A stretch of 64,000 nucleotides of DNA from Candidatus Woesearchaeota archaeon (GTDB taxonomy: Archaea > Nanobdellota > Nanobdellia > Woesearchaeales > GCA-2686295): NCBI GenBank assembly GCA_013202845.1, contig JABMPT010000001.1, positions 116,244-180,243 of the forward strand, read 5' to 3'. The notes under the pieces are model-generated. The model was not told the DNA's origin and made no database searches. It worked only from the letters and a program-made list of their open reading frames with translations. Made by a program: the position numbers and the translations under genes. Positions 27,081 through 35,700 of this stretch are shown here, piece after piece. The stretch's first letter is position 1; every line of letters starts with the position of its first letter.

Positions 27081-27175
27081 AAGAATAGTATAGTTTTTAC
27101 AATATAATAAACTATTTGTTGAATTTTAAGACTTTTGCGTAAAATATATAAATAAAAAACAACATTTATCTTAAC

Positions 27176-28201
27176 ATGAATAAAAAAGATCTTCAAATAA
27201 TGGAAATATTGGCAAAAAATTGTAGAATTCCAAATACAACAATTGCAAAAACACTCAAAGTTTCAAAAGACACAGTCGCATATAAAATTAAACAACTTGA
27301 AAAATCAAAAATGATTAATCAATATGTTTTGTTTATTGATGCAAGACGTTTTGGATATACAAGATACCATATTCTAATTAATTTTGATTCAGATATTGAA
27401 AACAAACAAGAAATTTACGATAAATTGTGCAAACACAAAGATGTAATGTGGATAAATACTTTCATTGGAAGATATGATAAACAAATAATAGTTGATGCAA
27501 AAGACGGATTTCACTTAAACCAAATAAGAGAAGAGCTCTTTAAACTATGTGAACACCAAATAAAAGATTATATTATCCTAACACATCTTTCTGATTTAGA
27601 ATTTACACAACTAAATCCGATTCTGGACTTAAATACAAAATTCACAAAAAAACTTGATTATTCATTCAGTTCAATACTTACAACCAAGAGATTCCCTGTT
27701 GGACCAAACTTCAATAAGTATAAACCAACAAGAATTGAGATTGAAATCTTAAAAATTTTAGCAGACAACCCAAAAGAATCACTAATTAATATGAGTAAAA
27801 TATTGAAAGTTGATCGACAAACAATAAAAAAAAGAATTATAAACCTTATTGAACAAAAAATTATTCTGAATTTTGGAGGGATTCCAAATCTAGCTAAACT
27901 TGGATTTATAACATACTACATGCTTGTTCGGGTTGAACAAGAAACACCTCTTGAAGTATTAAAAAAACCTTTTGAAGAACTTAACAACATTTTCTATGCG
28001 GGTCACATGATTGGAGATTACGATATGATACTTTATCTTAATGCAAGAAATCCTGATGAGTTAAATTCAAGCATTGAATTATTCAAAAAACAACTTGGAA
28101 AACGTATCTTACATTACGACTTATTAGTTCAAGATAAAGTTCATTTCTGGAGGCAATTTCATAATGGATTATATGAAGGATTAAAAGAAGACCTTTTCTA
28201 A
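27176..28201 (+). CDS. Double Lrp/AsnC-type transcription regulator, second copy
   Basis: A 341-residue protein with the same tandem architecture as the regulator at 852-1814: an AsnC helix-turn-helix at about 3-50 (KDLQIMEILAKNCRIPNTTIAK), a ligand-domain-like region, a second helix-turn-helix at about 183-232 and a second sensing region. It is slightly longer and very Lys/Ile-rich. The TATA-like AAAATATATAAATA about 30 bases before the ATG predicts a leaderless mRNA. Targets unknown; the divergent small membrane protein gene is the nearest candidate. Confidence 0.85.
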   Translation: MNKKDLQIMEILAKNCRIPNTTIAKTLKVSKDTVAYKIKQLEKSKMINQYVLFIDARRFGYTRYHILINFDSDIENKQEIYDKLCKHKDVMWINTFIGRYDKQIIVDAKDGFHLNQIREELFKLCEHQIKDYIILTHLSDLEFTQLNPILDLNTKFTKKLDYSFSSILTTKRFPVGPNFNKYKPTRIEIEILKILADNPKESLINMSKILKVDRQTIKKRIINLIEQKIILNFGGIPNLAKLGFITYYMLVRVEQETPLEVLKKPFEELNNIFYAGHMIGDYDMILYLNARNPDELNSSIELFKKQLGKRILHYDLLVQDKVHFWRQFHNGLYEGLKEDLF

Positions 28202-28239
28202 CAGCAACATTTATAAACCAATTATTTTTCCACGAGAAC

Positions 28240-28407
28240 ATGGCAGATAAATGCAGTTCATGCAAAAGTTCATTGACAAATGAGACCGGTTCAGTTAGAT
28301 TTCTATGCCCTAGCTGCAGCAAGTATGAAATAATCAGATGTAAGAATTGCAGACAGATAGTGGCCAAGTATACTTGTCCTGGATGCGGGTTTACAGGACC
28401 GAATTAG
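28240..28407 (+). CDS. Small double zinc-finger protein (HVO_2753/DUF1610-like)
   Basis: A 55-residue protein made of four Cys pairs: CSSC, CPSC, CKNC and CPGC. These would give two zinc fingers. In many archaea this gene sits directly before the gene for elongation factor 1-beta, which also lies nearby here (29091), with a radical SAM gene inserted between on the other strand. The haloarchaeal homologue affects swarming and biofilm formation. TATA-like TTTATAAACC about 30 bases upstream. The last 17 bases overlap the 3' end of the convergent radical SAM gene. Confidence 0.88.
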   Translation: MADKCSSCKSSLTNETGSVRFLCPSCSKYEIIRCKNCRQIVAKYTCPGCGFTGPN

Positions 28408-29008
28408 TTCTTGGTATAAAGTTTCTAATGAAGTATTCTACTCCTAGTTCTTTTGCAAAATCTTCACACTCGGTTACATTAACAAATCTACTTACAAAGC
28501 TTATCTTTGTTTTTATATCAGCGGCTTTGCATTTCTTAATGAAATTTATGGTTTCTTCAAAAGCATCAGGAAGTGTAGGTTTACATATGCTTTCATAAAC
28601 TTCTTTTGTAGTAGCATTCATAGAAACGTATGCTGTTCCTATTCCTCTCATCTTAAGTTCAGCAACAACCTCTTTGTTAGGATACAATCTATAAGTGTGT
28701 CCGTTAGTATCAAGCCTTATTGGATAGAGATAGTTCTTTTTTAAGTGAGAAGTTACTTCTAACAAAGTTTTAAGCCTTAGTAGTGGATCTCCAACCCCAC
28801 AGAAAACAATCTCATTAGGATTATTATTTTTTATTTTTTCCTCTAACTTGGATATTACCTCTTCAGATGTAGGTTCTTTTTCAATTTTCAAGTCAGAGCC
28901 AACGACATTTCCAAGTATATCAATGTCACAGAATACACATTCATTTGTGCATCTGTTTGTTAGGTTGATGTAAAGGTTTTCTTTATAAGAATAAGCAATT
29001 TCCCCCAT
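28391..29008 (-). CDS. Radical SAM protein (TatD-associated type)
   Basis: A 205-residue short radical SAM enzyme. The iron-sulfur cysteines are in CTNECVFC (CxxxCxxC, about residues 20-27), preceded by YINLTNR, and FCGVGDPLLR resembles the glycine-rich SAM motif. The opening and length resemble the family described as TatD-family-associated radical SAM proteins (TIGR04038). No TatD gene is nearby. Substrate unknown. The gene lies between the zinc-finger and aEF1-beta genes on the opposite strand. Confidence 0.85.
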   Translation of the reverse strand: MGEIAYSYKENLYINLTNRCTNECVFCDIDILGNVVGSDLKIEKEPTSEEVISKLEEKIKNNNPNEIVFCGVGDPLLRLKTLLEVTSHLKKNYLYPIRLDTNGHTYRLYPNKEVVAELKMRGIGTAYVSMNATTKEVYESICKPTLPDAFEETINFIKKCKAADIKTKISFVSRFVNVTECEDFAKELGVEYFIRNFIPRTNSVL

Positions 29009-29090
29009 AAAAAGGAATAATTGTTCTTGTTTTATATAGTTTTAGCTAATCATAAACTTTTTAAACAATTCTTTAAATCTCTTTTGTAAA

Positions 29091-29369
29091 ATGACGAATG
29101 CAGTAGTTACAGTAAAGATGATGCCTACATCTCCAGATGTTGATCTTGAAGCAGTTAAAGAGAAGGCTCTTGATGAGATAAAAGCTTTTGCAGGCGAAGG
29201 CGATACAAAGTCAGAGATACAGCCAGTCGCATTTGGTTTGAATTCATTGAGCATAATTTTCATAATGGATGAATCTCTAGGAAGCCCCGATGTTTTGGCT
29301 GAGAAAGTTGAGGAAATAGAAGGAGTCAACTCAGCAGAAATAACAGATGTCAGGAGAGCTGTTGGATAA
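29091..29369 (+). CDS. ef1b: Translation elongation factor 1-beta (aEF1B)
   Basis: A 92-residue factor that exchanges GDP for GTP on aEF1-alpha. It matches the archaeal protein over its whole length: an N-terminal strand VVTVKMMP, the acidic turn SPDVDL, the core QPVAFGLNSLSIIFIMDE and the terminal VEGVNSAEITDVRRAVG-like end. The TATA-like ATAAACTTTTTAAAC lies about 30 bases upstream, consistent with a leaderless transcript. Confidence 0.95.
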   Translation: MTNAVVTVKMMPTSPDVDLEAVKEKALDEIKAFAGEGDTKSEIQPVAFGLNSLSIIFIMDESLGSPDVLAEKVEEIEGVNSAEITDVRRAVG

Positions 29370-29379
29370 TTCTAATAAA

Positions 29380-30543
29380 TTACACAGTAGATCTTCTCAT
29401 CAAATTCGAAAGTAACCGTTTATCATAACCAACCAGTTCTACATATGACTTGCCGGAAATCTTCTTGCTTGATTTAGTTCCAGTAACATCGCAAGCACCC
29501 TCCCAATATGAGATGAGTGCTGTAGATCTTGATTCTAACTCCTGATCTTTTACACAAGGAGTTATTTTTAATTTCATTTTGAGTTTAGGTATATCCATAG
29601 TCCATGAAGAGGGATAAACAACTCCTGTTTTTGGACTTTTCCAATCTGAAGTTTTTTTTATTTTAACATCTTTAGCGTTAAGGCCAGTTAGTTTTGAATC
29701 TTTATGAATATATGTACCTACTCTGTATTTAGGAGAAAGCCCTTTTTTATCTCGTATAAAAACAAACATTAATTCTGTATCATCATCAAAAATAACACTA
29801 AACCAATCCCATCCTTTTATAGGGCTGTCGTTTTGTATGTTTGATTTCTGATGATCAAACCAACTCAAGCCTGAAACAGAGTAGCTCTTATCATCTAGTT
29901 TAATAGTTCCTGTTGTTTCCAAACGTGAAAAAGAAAGATAATAAGTCCTGTGAGGCGGTGGAGAATACAACATAGCAAAACCTCCATCAAAATGTTTTAC
30001 CATTTTCTTCATAGGTTTCAATTGTAAAGAGATATTATCTGAATCTATAATAAATTTATCAGACAGTTTTAAACTTGCGTTGTTTAAAGATAAATCTAAG
30101 TTTGTATATGATATCTTTTCTTTGTGAACTAATCCAGAATCTTGAAAAAAATTAAATTTCTTATTATCTTTATCTGTGATAGCATAATGGATTACTAAGA
30201 AAGGCTCTTTACGCAGATAAGATAAAGGCAAAATTCCCAACCTTAACTCCTGAGGATGAAACTTAAAGATACAATATTCAAAACCAAACTTTCTTTTTCC
30301 TGATTCCAAATGTCCTGTGAAATACCACCATTCTAAAGGAATATTTTTACCCGGGTAAAGAGATTTGGGAAAAGACAAAGGTTTTTTATTTATAGGATCA
30401 ATTTTTTTAAGATGTGATTTTTTAATAGCATCATATGCTTTCACTTCATCTTTAAATAATGAATCTAAAATGATATTCTCTTCTTTTTCCAAAAAATCCT
30501 TAACAAAAGAACTAATATCTTTTATTCCATGAAGGTGCCTAAC
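29380..30543 (-). CDS. CrtC/AttH-like lipocalin-fold protein
   Basis: A protein of about 387 residues with the hallmark EWWYFTGHL near residue 68, found in carotenoid 1,2-hydratase (CrtC) and AttH-like lipocalin proteins, then a double-barrel beta-rich body with SWFDHQ and GWDWFSV, also typical. I moved the start to the ATG at 30543: a TATA-like TTTATATAG lies about 27 bases upstream, giving a leaderless mRNA. No signal peptide and no carotenoid genes are nearby, so a carotenoid role is doubtful; a lipid-like substrate is possible. Tandem with trm1 upstream on the same strand. Confidence 0.78.
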   Translation of the reverse strand, partial: VRHLHGIKDISSFVKDFLEKEENIILDSLFKDEVKAYDAIKKSHLKKIDPINKKPLSFPKSLYPGKNIPLEWWYFTGHLESGKRKFGFEYCIFKFHPQELRLGILPLSYLRKEPFLVIHYAITDKDNKKFNFFQDSGLVHKEKISYTNLDLSLNNASLKLSDKFIIDSDNISLQLKPMKKMVKHFDGGFAMLYSPPPHRTYYLSFSRLETTGTIKLDDKSYSVSGLSWFDHQKSNIQNDSPIKGWDWFSVIFDDDTELMFVFIRDKKGLSPKYRVGTYIHKDSKLTGLNAKDVKIKKTSDWKSPKTGVVYPSSWTMDIPKLKMKLKITPCVKDQELESRSTALISYWEGACDVTGTKSSKKISGKSYVELVGYDKRLLSNLMRRSTV

Positions 30544-30579
30544 CATAAATATCAAAGAGCAGTTAATCTATATAAATTT

Positions 30580-31611
30580 TTATTTTATTATTCTTATCAA
30601 ATCTTCTTTACTAATATCACTTCTGATTCCAAAACCTGAGAAGTGCGTTCTAGAAACTTTGTAACCTTTTTTCTTTATCTTATCCATCAATAGTTCATAT
30701 TTCGGAACTTCAGTTTTTAACTTCTCACATATTCTGTGTATGTCATAGAACCCGACAATATTTATTTCAGATTCTTCTTTAATGACTTTCAAGAACTTCT
30801 GCAACTCTGCATCAGCGTTCTTATGCATATTTTTCACAAGTTTCTTATCCCATAACTGGCCAAGCCATAAAGGACCTGCTGTTTCAAAAAAACCATGTTT
30901 TCTTATTATTTTGTCAACCTTTGTCTTTCCTTTCTTGCATTTGAAGAAGACTCTGAAATAATGATCCTTGCTGTAAGAGAATATAGGTGTTAATGCCTTC
31001 TCATATTGCGCGCCAACTAGTTGTACTTTTCTGATTAGTATTCTTATACCCATTTCATGCTTTAACTCGTTTCTCACTGGTTTTGCCCAGTATTTTCTCT
31101 TGCAAGCATTTTCATAAGTGCCTGATAGTGCGGAAGTGTCTGTAGCAGTTACTGCAAGTATTCCTTTCCTAGCAAGTCTTGTGATTGTTGTATCTAAGTA
31201 GGGATTTGGAGTGCCAAAAGGATCAATGTCGATATAGTCAAAGCCAGAACTGTTTAGCAGGAAAAGATTTGCATCTTCATTTGAAATTAGAATGTTATTT
31301 TTTCCTTTTATATTATTAATAGATATATTATCTTGAATTGTTTTTATGAAGTTCTTTTTATTATCATTGAAAGAAATATTTTTGATTTTATTTCTCTTTA
31401 ATTCTAGTAAAAACCTGATACCCCTAATTCCTGTGCCTGATAGTGGAAGTCCGATTTGTAACTTGCTTTTTCTTACAGAGTTGAGAAGTAAAATACTGAT
31501 ATCCCTGTTTAGTTTCATAACTGGGTTGTAAAATACAGGTAGTTTCTTTGAAATCTTCTTTTCTTTTGAAACCTTTATTTTTGCTTTACTTTCTTCTATA
31601 ATCTGAAACAT
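30580..31611 (-). CDS. trm1: tRNA (guanine26-N2)-dimethyltransferase
   Basis: A 343-residue Trm1, which dimethylates G26 of tRNA with S-adenosylmethionine. Diagnostic text includes FYNPVMKLNRDIS near the N-terminus, the SAM loop GTGIRGIRF, the catalytic DIDPFGTPNPYLD and TDTSALSGTY. The C-terminal domain (about 215-343) is shorter than in Pyrococcus but complete in pattern. Lys/Ile-rich composition as in its neighbours. High confidence. Confidence 0.95.
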   Translation of the reverse strand: MFQIIEESKAKIKVSKEKKISKKLPVFYNPVMKLNRDISILLLNSVRKSKLQIGLPLSGTGIRGIRFLLELKRNKIKNISFNDNKKNFIKTIQDNISINNIKGKNNILISNEDANLFLLNSSGFDYIDIDPFGTPNPYLDTTITRLARKGILAVTATDTSALSGTYENACKRKYWAKPVRNELKHEMGIRILIRKVQLVGAQYEKALTPIFSYSKDHYFRVFFKCKKGKTKVDKIIRKHGFFETAGPLWLGQLWDKKLVKNMHKNADAELQKFLKVIKEESEINIVGFYDIHRICEKLKTEVPKYELLMDKIKKKGYKVSRTHFSGFGIRSDISKEDLIRIIK

Positions 31612-31697
31612 TTAGAATAGGAAAGAAAATTTGTTTATTTAGCTTTGCATATAAATGATTTTTTGAATTTATATGTCATTCAAAATTTTTAATTTTG

Positions 31698-32099
31698 TTA
31701 TTTTCTATAATAGAACACAATTGCTGCAATAACCAATAACACGAAAGAACTTCCGTAAAGGTTCAAATCAGTTATTGCTGTCTTGAAGAAACCGCTTATT
31801 CCTGCAATGAGTAATGAATGCAATATCCAGCTTATCAATACAGGGTATCCATACTCTTCCCATGCTGTTTTGAAGATTCTGTGCTTGTATATGGCCCTGA
31901 AAATAACTAATCCTGGCACAAAGAACATATACAAAGCGCCGTAGAACTTGCTGAAAGTAGTTGTCAAAGGAACTTTAAATGCCAGCAACACTAATGCAAG
32001 GACAATACCTGCAACAACATAGTAGCCAAAGAACTTCAACTCTTTCTTGCTAATTAATTCTTTTCTAGAACTTGGTTTATTCTTAGCTCTCTTTGCCAT
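31698..32099 (-). CDS. Four-helix membrane protein, 133 aa
   Basis: Unrecognised. A basic N-terminus (1-24, many Lys/Arg) is followed by four hydrophobic helices at about 26-46, 53-70, 83-101 and 112-130. It follows the large surface-protein gene at 32139-35582 on the same strand, 39 bases downstream, so the two may be co-transcribed; it could help membrane placement of that protein. No motif supports a specific role. Confidence 0.72.
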   Translation of the reverse strand: MAKRAKNKPSSRKELISKKELKFFGYYVVAGIVLALVLLAFKVPLTTTFSKFYGALYMFFVPGLVIFRAIYKHRIFKTAWEEYGYPVLISWILHSLLIAGISGFFKTAITDLNLYGSSFVLLVIAAIVFYYRK

Positions 32100-32138
32100 T
32101 ATAAAAAAGAAAAATAAATTAACTTTAAAAATTTATTG

Positions 32139-35100
32139 TTATGGACCGCTAGATCCGCCGCCGCCAGTGCTTGCATTTGTTTCAGGTCCTACAATTACTA
32201 CAACTTCAGTAGCAGTATACATGTTGGGTGTTCCAAAAGCAAATTCATACCAAACTTCATGTGGAGAGAAGAAGAGTTCTAACCACGTGTTCTCATCTGC
32301 TTCGTGTTTGTAAGCGGTTCCGAATTCAGATAATCCATAGTAATAATCTGCACCTGCGTCATCATCTGCCTCACCATCCCATGAGGCTGGTCTTGCAATG
32401 TTTATCTCGTCATCTGTAGTGTCGTAAGTTAACATAACTTCGAAAGTATCACCAGCGTTAACTGCCCAATCACCTGTTTCTGTGAATTGGATGTATGGAG
32501 GCACGGGTGAACCTAAAGACCCATCAATATCTGGTAATGTTATTGTTGCTCCGTTGGTATAAAGCTCATATCTTGTGTTATGAGATAATATGATCTGGTC
32601 ATCTGCAGTTATGTTAAGATAGACACCTGTGTTTGCAATCTCGCTACGTCCAAAATATGTGTAAGTAGATCCTGTTCCAATGTCCCTCAAGCTTGCTTCA
32701 TTATCGCTCAAGTCTGATCCCATGAATTCAAAGATTCTTGATACAGGTCCTAAATCCACAGACATTTCCATCAGGATGAAAATACTGTCTTTTTGTATTG
32801 GAGTTCCTGCCGAGAATAATCCAAAGTCATGTCCCCAGGTCATATTTGCTCCAGTATTTTCGTCATACATGTAAGGTGAGAATATATACTCAACACCTTC
32901 TACATTTGTAAAGCTTAACTCTAGGTCATTTCCAGAACTCTGCAATTCTACATATGACCTTTCATTAGCAGTGAACTCTGGCTCCATATCTGCGAACTTC
33001 AACTGCCAGCCGAACAATGGATTTGTGAATGTGTCTCCTAGTGCTAGCCAGTCATAGTCTTCTCCAGTATCCTCGTTTGCTATTTGTGTTGGGTCTACTC
33101 TGAACATTATTACTTCAATAGCACTGTCGTTTCCAGTCATATAGGCTTCAACACCGTCAAGGTCTTCGTCATCAACTTGAACATCCATCCAAGTGTTGAA
33201 AGTGCTTCCTAGATTTAGCTCTCTAATGCCATAATATATTTTAGCTGAGGCTGTTACTCCACCAACATTGGATATGAAAATATCTTCTACAAATATCTGT
33301 AATCCTCCAATAGTATAAATATTTCCTAGATTTACACTTTCAGTATCTCCATTTATCCTTAGGATTATAGACATTGTGTCTTGGTTAGCTCCTAATATGC
33401 TAATATCATATTCTTCTCCTTCATATTCTACAATTGTTCCTTGACCCATTTCAAATACTAGATAACCAGAGTTTTCAAGTAACACAATTTCTTCTCCGTC
33501 AAAGATGTTTTCTATAAGGTAATCTTTTCCAAACATCTTTAGTTCCTCTAAGTCATCTAAGTTTTCCCAATCAGCTGGCTCATTAAAAAATAGTTCGTAA
33601 GTCCAAATATAGTCATAAGCCGCATCCAAATCCAAGTACACCACTGGTGCATCATAAACGTCGTTATCTACAAGATTGTATCTTATATTCTGACCGCCTG
33701 CTAAGCTTACATATTGCTGATATGGATAAACAGTGCCATCATCATCCCAAATTGCATGGTCATCCAATGCTTCTAAAAATTCCTCTTCGCTATAATCACC
33801 AGATGCTGTTCCAAGAGGTTCTCCCCAGTACATGCTGAACTCTACACCTTCAGATTCTACTACAGGTAGTAGGCAAGCTCCATTTACACATCCGTTTGGA
33901 CACTCCAGTTGTGTTATTTCCATGTCATCACCGTCACAGAAGCATTCGCTTACCAAGTCAGGACCTTCTCCTCCTTCTGAGTATATGCAAGTATCTGATG
34001 TGCCACTTCCTCCTCCTCCTTGAGTTTCTTCACAATATCCTGCAGTGTAGATGTTTATTCCTCCATCTGAATCTGTGCATTCTTCTACTGGTGCACTTCC
34101 GCTTACACATGCTCCACCTTCACAACCTTCTGGACATGCGTAATGTTCCTTCTGGACGTAGTTTTCGTTGCAGTAATACTCTCTTACAAATGGTCCTGAT
34201 GGTTGGGAATCTGTTTGACAGTTAATACAACAAGTGTCTTCATAGTATCTGTCATATCTTACTACTTTGATAGAATGAGGCACGCCTTCTTCATCACCTG
34301 ATTCCTGTTCTGGGTAATCAACATCTAATCTTACGTAGCTTGGATTGTAGTACTCTAATCCATTGTCGTGGTCATCACATTCAATATCTTCCTCTTGTGC
34401 TATTGTGACATATCTCCTTGTAAACTCTGTTATCTCATCAAAGTTGTTATCAACCGCTCTGGCTTCTATGAATACTTCGTAGTCGGCTGTTTCCATGTCG
34501 TGAGGAATCGCTAAGTTGAATTGTTCTTCTGGGCTGCCTACATACCCTGCTTGTATGCTGTCAATCACTTGTATTTGAGCGATATCGTCCAAAGTAACTT
34601 GAACTGTTACATTATACAATGTGTAGTTAAGATTGTTTTTAATACTCACATCACTATTCAGGTATGCAGTCATGTTTGGATTGTTTTCATCAACTCTTAT
34701 GAGACTGGGTTGTACATATGCATAGTTGAATTCTAATGCAGAACAATCTTGTGGACAGGAATAATAACCTTCTCCATCTTCACACATTCTGTTTCCGCAG
34801 AATGCTGGTTCTGGAGGTAGTGTTGATTCACAAGCCATTACATCAGCTTCTAAATTACAAACTTCGTACTCTCCACAATTATCTATTAAATCCAATGTTA
34901 AATCATAATCGCAGAAAACTAAATCATTATTCACACAGTCATACTCCCCAGGAGTGCATCCTGAAATGTTTATGTGGAAGCTTTGGATCATCCATTTGTT
35001 GCAATCTTCAGGATTTCCTGGTGATGAGCAGCCGCATTTCCATTCTCCATTATGTTGTTTACATGAGTAAGCTACAACGTAATGCTCTCCTTCACCAAAC

Positions 35101-35582
35101 TCTAAGAATTGACCAGCTTCTACTTCTTCCATTAGCCCAGCGTAATTCTCAATCCAATTGCTATCGCCAATTGTATCTTGATCAAATCTAAAATCATCCC
35201 ATCCTTCTTCTCCATCCTCTTGAAGGTATATGTATGCATATTTGTAAACGACTCCGCCTGGATGATTTACTTCTATTGCTAGATCTAAAGGTAGGTCGAG
35301 GTTGCTTGGATTTATCTCAATTTGTTCAGGTAGGAATGTGAATATCATGGCGTCATTATTGAATATGTCCCATGGTGGTGCATATTGTGGATCGATATCA
35401 TCTCCTGGGAAAAATGCTAGTCCCCCAATGTTTCCAGACCCCACTTCTCCGATCATTGGTGGTTCTGGAGGCAGATTTGGAGTTCTACCAGCAAAAATTA
35501 ACCAGCCGAAGCCGACAACGATGATAACACACAAGAAAACCAATAAACCCATATAATGCGGATGTTCTTCTTTAATAGCCAT
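32139..35582 (-). CDS. Large Cys-rich surface protein, N-terminally anchored
   Basis: A 1147-residue protein with an N-terminal helix (about 12-30) that anchors or exports it. The start at 35582 is chosen because GAGGTG lies seven bases upstream. A Pro/Gly linker, beta-rich domains, and three Cys clusters follow (about residues 195-275, 435-500 and 520-580), including CGNRMCEDGEGYYSC and CVNGACLLP. The C-terminal half consists of beta-sandwich-like repeats rich in Asp/Tyr/Glu. The end is a Gly/Ser tail without a membrane helix. It is strongly acidic, as expected for a surface layer. Divergent from the lipoprotein gene at 35701. Function: cell-envelope component, otherwise unknown. Confidence 0.82.
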   Translation of the reverse strand: MAIKEEHPHYMGLLVFLCVIIVVGFGWLIFAGRTPNLPPEPPMIGEVGSGNIGGLAFFPGDDIDPQYAPPWDIFNNDAMIFTFLPEQIEINPSNLDLPLDLAIEVNHPGGVVYKYAYIYLQEDGEEGWDDFRFDQDTIGDSNWIENYAGLMEEVEAGQFLEFGEGEHYVVAYSCKQHNGEWKCGCSSPGNPEDCNKWMIQSFHINISGCTPGEYDCVNNDLVFCDYDLTLDLIDNCGEYEVCNLEADVMACESTLPPEPAFCGNRMCEDGEGYYSCPQDCSALEFNYAYVQPSLIRVDENNPNMTAYLNSDVSIKNNLNYTLYNVTVQVTLDDIAQIQVIDSIQAGYVGSPEEQFNLAIPHDMETADYEVFIEARAVDNNFDEITEFTRRYVTIAQEEDIECDDHDNGLEYYNPSYVRLDVDYPEQESGDEEGVPHSIKVVRYDRYYEDTCCINCQTDSQPSGPFVREYYCNENYVQKEHYACPEGCEGGACVSGSAPVEECTDSDGGINIYTAGYCEETQGGGGSGTSDTCIYSEGGEGPDLVSECFCDGDDMEITQLECPNGCVNGACLLPVVESEGVEFSMYWGEPLGTASGDYSEEEFLEALDDHAIWDDDGTVYPYQQYVSLAGGQNIRYNLVDNDVYDAPVVYLDLDAAYDYIWTYELFFNEPADWENLDDLEELKMFGKDYLIENIFDGEEIVLLENSGYLVFEMGQGTIVEYEGEEYDISILGANQDTMSIILRINGDTESVNLGNIYTIGGLQIFVEDIFISNVGGVTASAKIYYGIRELNLGSTFNTWMDVQVDDEDLDGVEAYMTGNDSAIEVIMFRVDPTQIANEDTGEDYDWLALGDTFTNPLFGWQLKFADMEPEFTANERSYVELQSSGNDLELSFTNVEGVEYIFSPYMYDENTGANMTWGHDFGLFSAGTPIQKDSIFILMEMSVDLGPVSRIFEFMGSDLSDNEASLRDIGTGSTYTYFGRSEIANTGVYLNITADDQIILSHNTRYELYTNGATITLPDIDGSLGSPVPPYIQFTETGDWAVNAGDTFEVMLTYDTTDDEINIARPASWDGEADDDAGADYYYGLSEFGTAYKHEADENTWLELFFSPHEVWYEFAFGTPNMYTATEVVVIVGPETNASTGGGGSSGP

Positions 35583-35700
35583 GGATATGCACCTCATAAA
35601 AGTATAATTATATTATTATAAGGTCTTTTAGGGTATTTACTATAAAAATATTTCCCTGTTTTAGAAATATTTATATATTTCATAATAAAAATCTATAACT

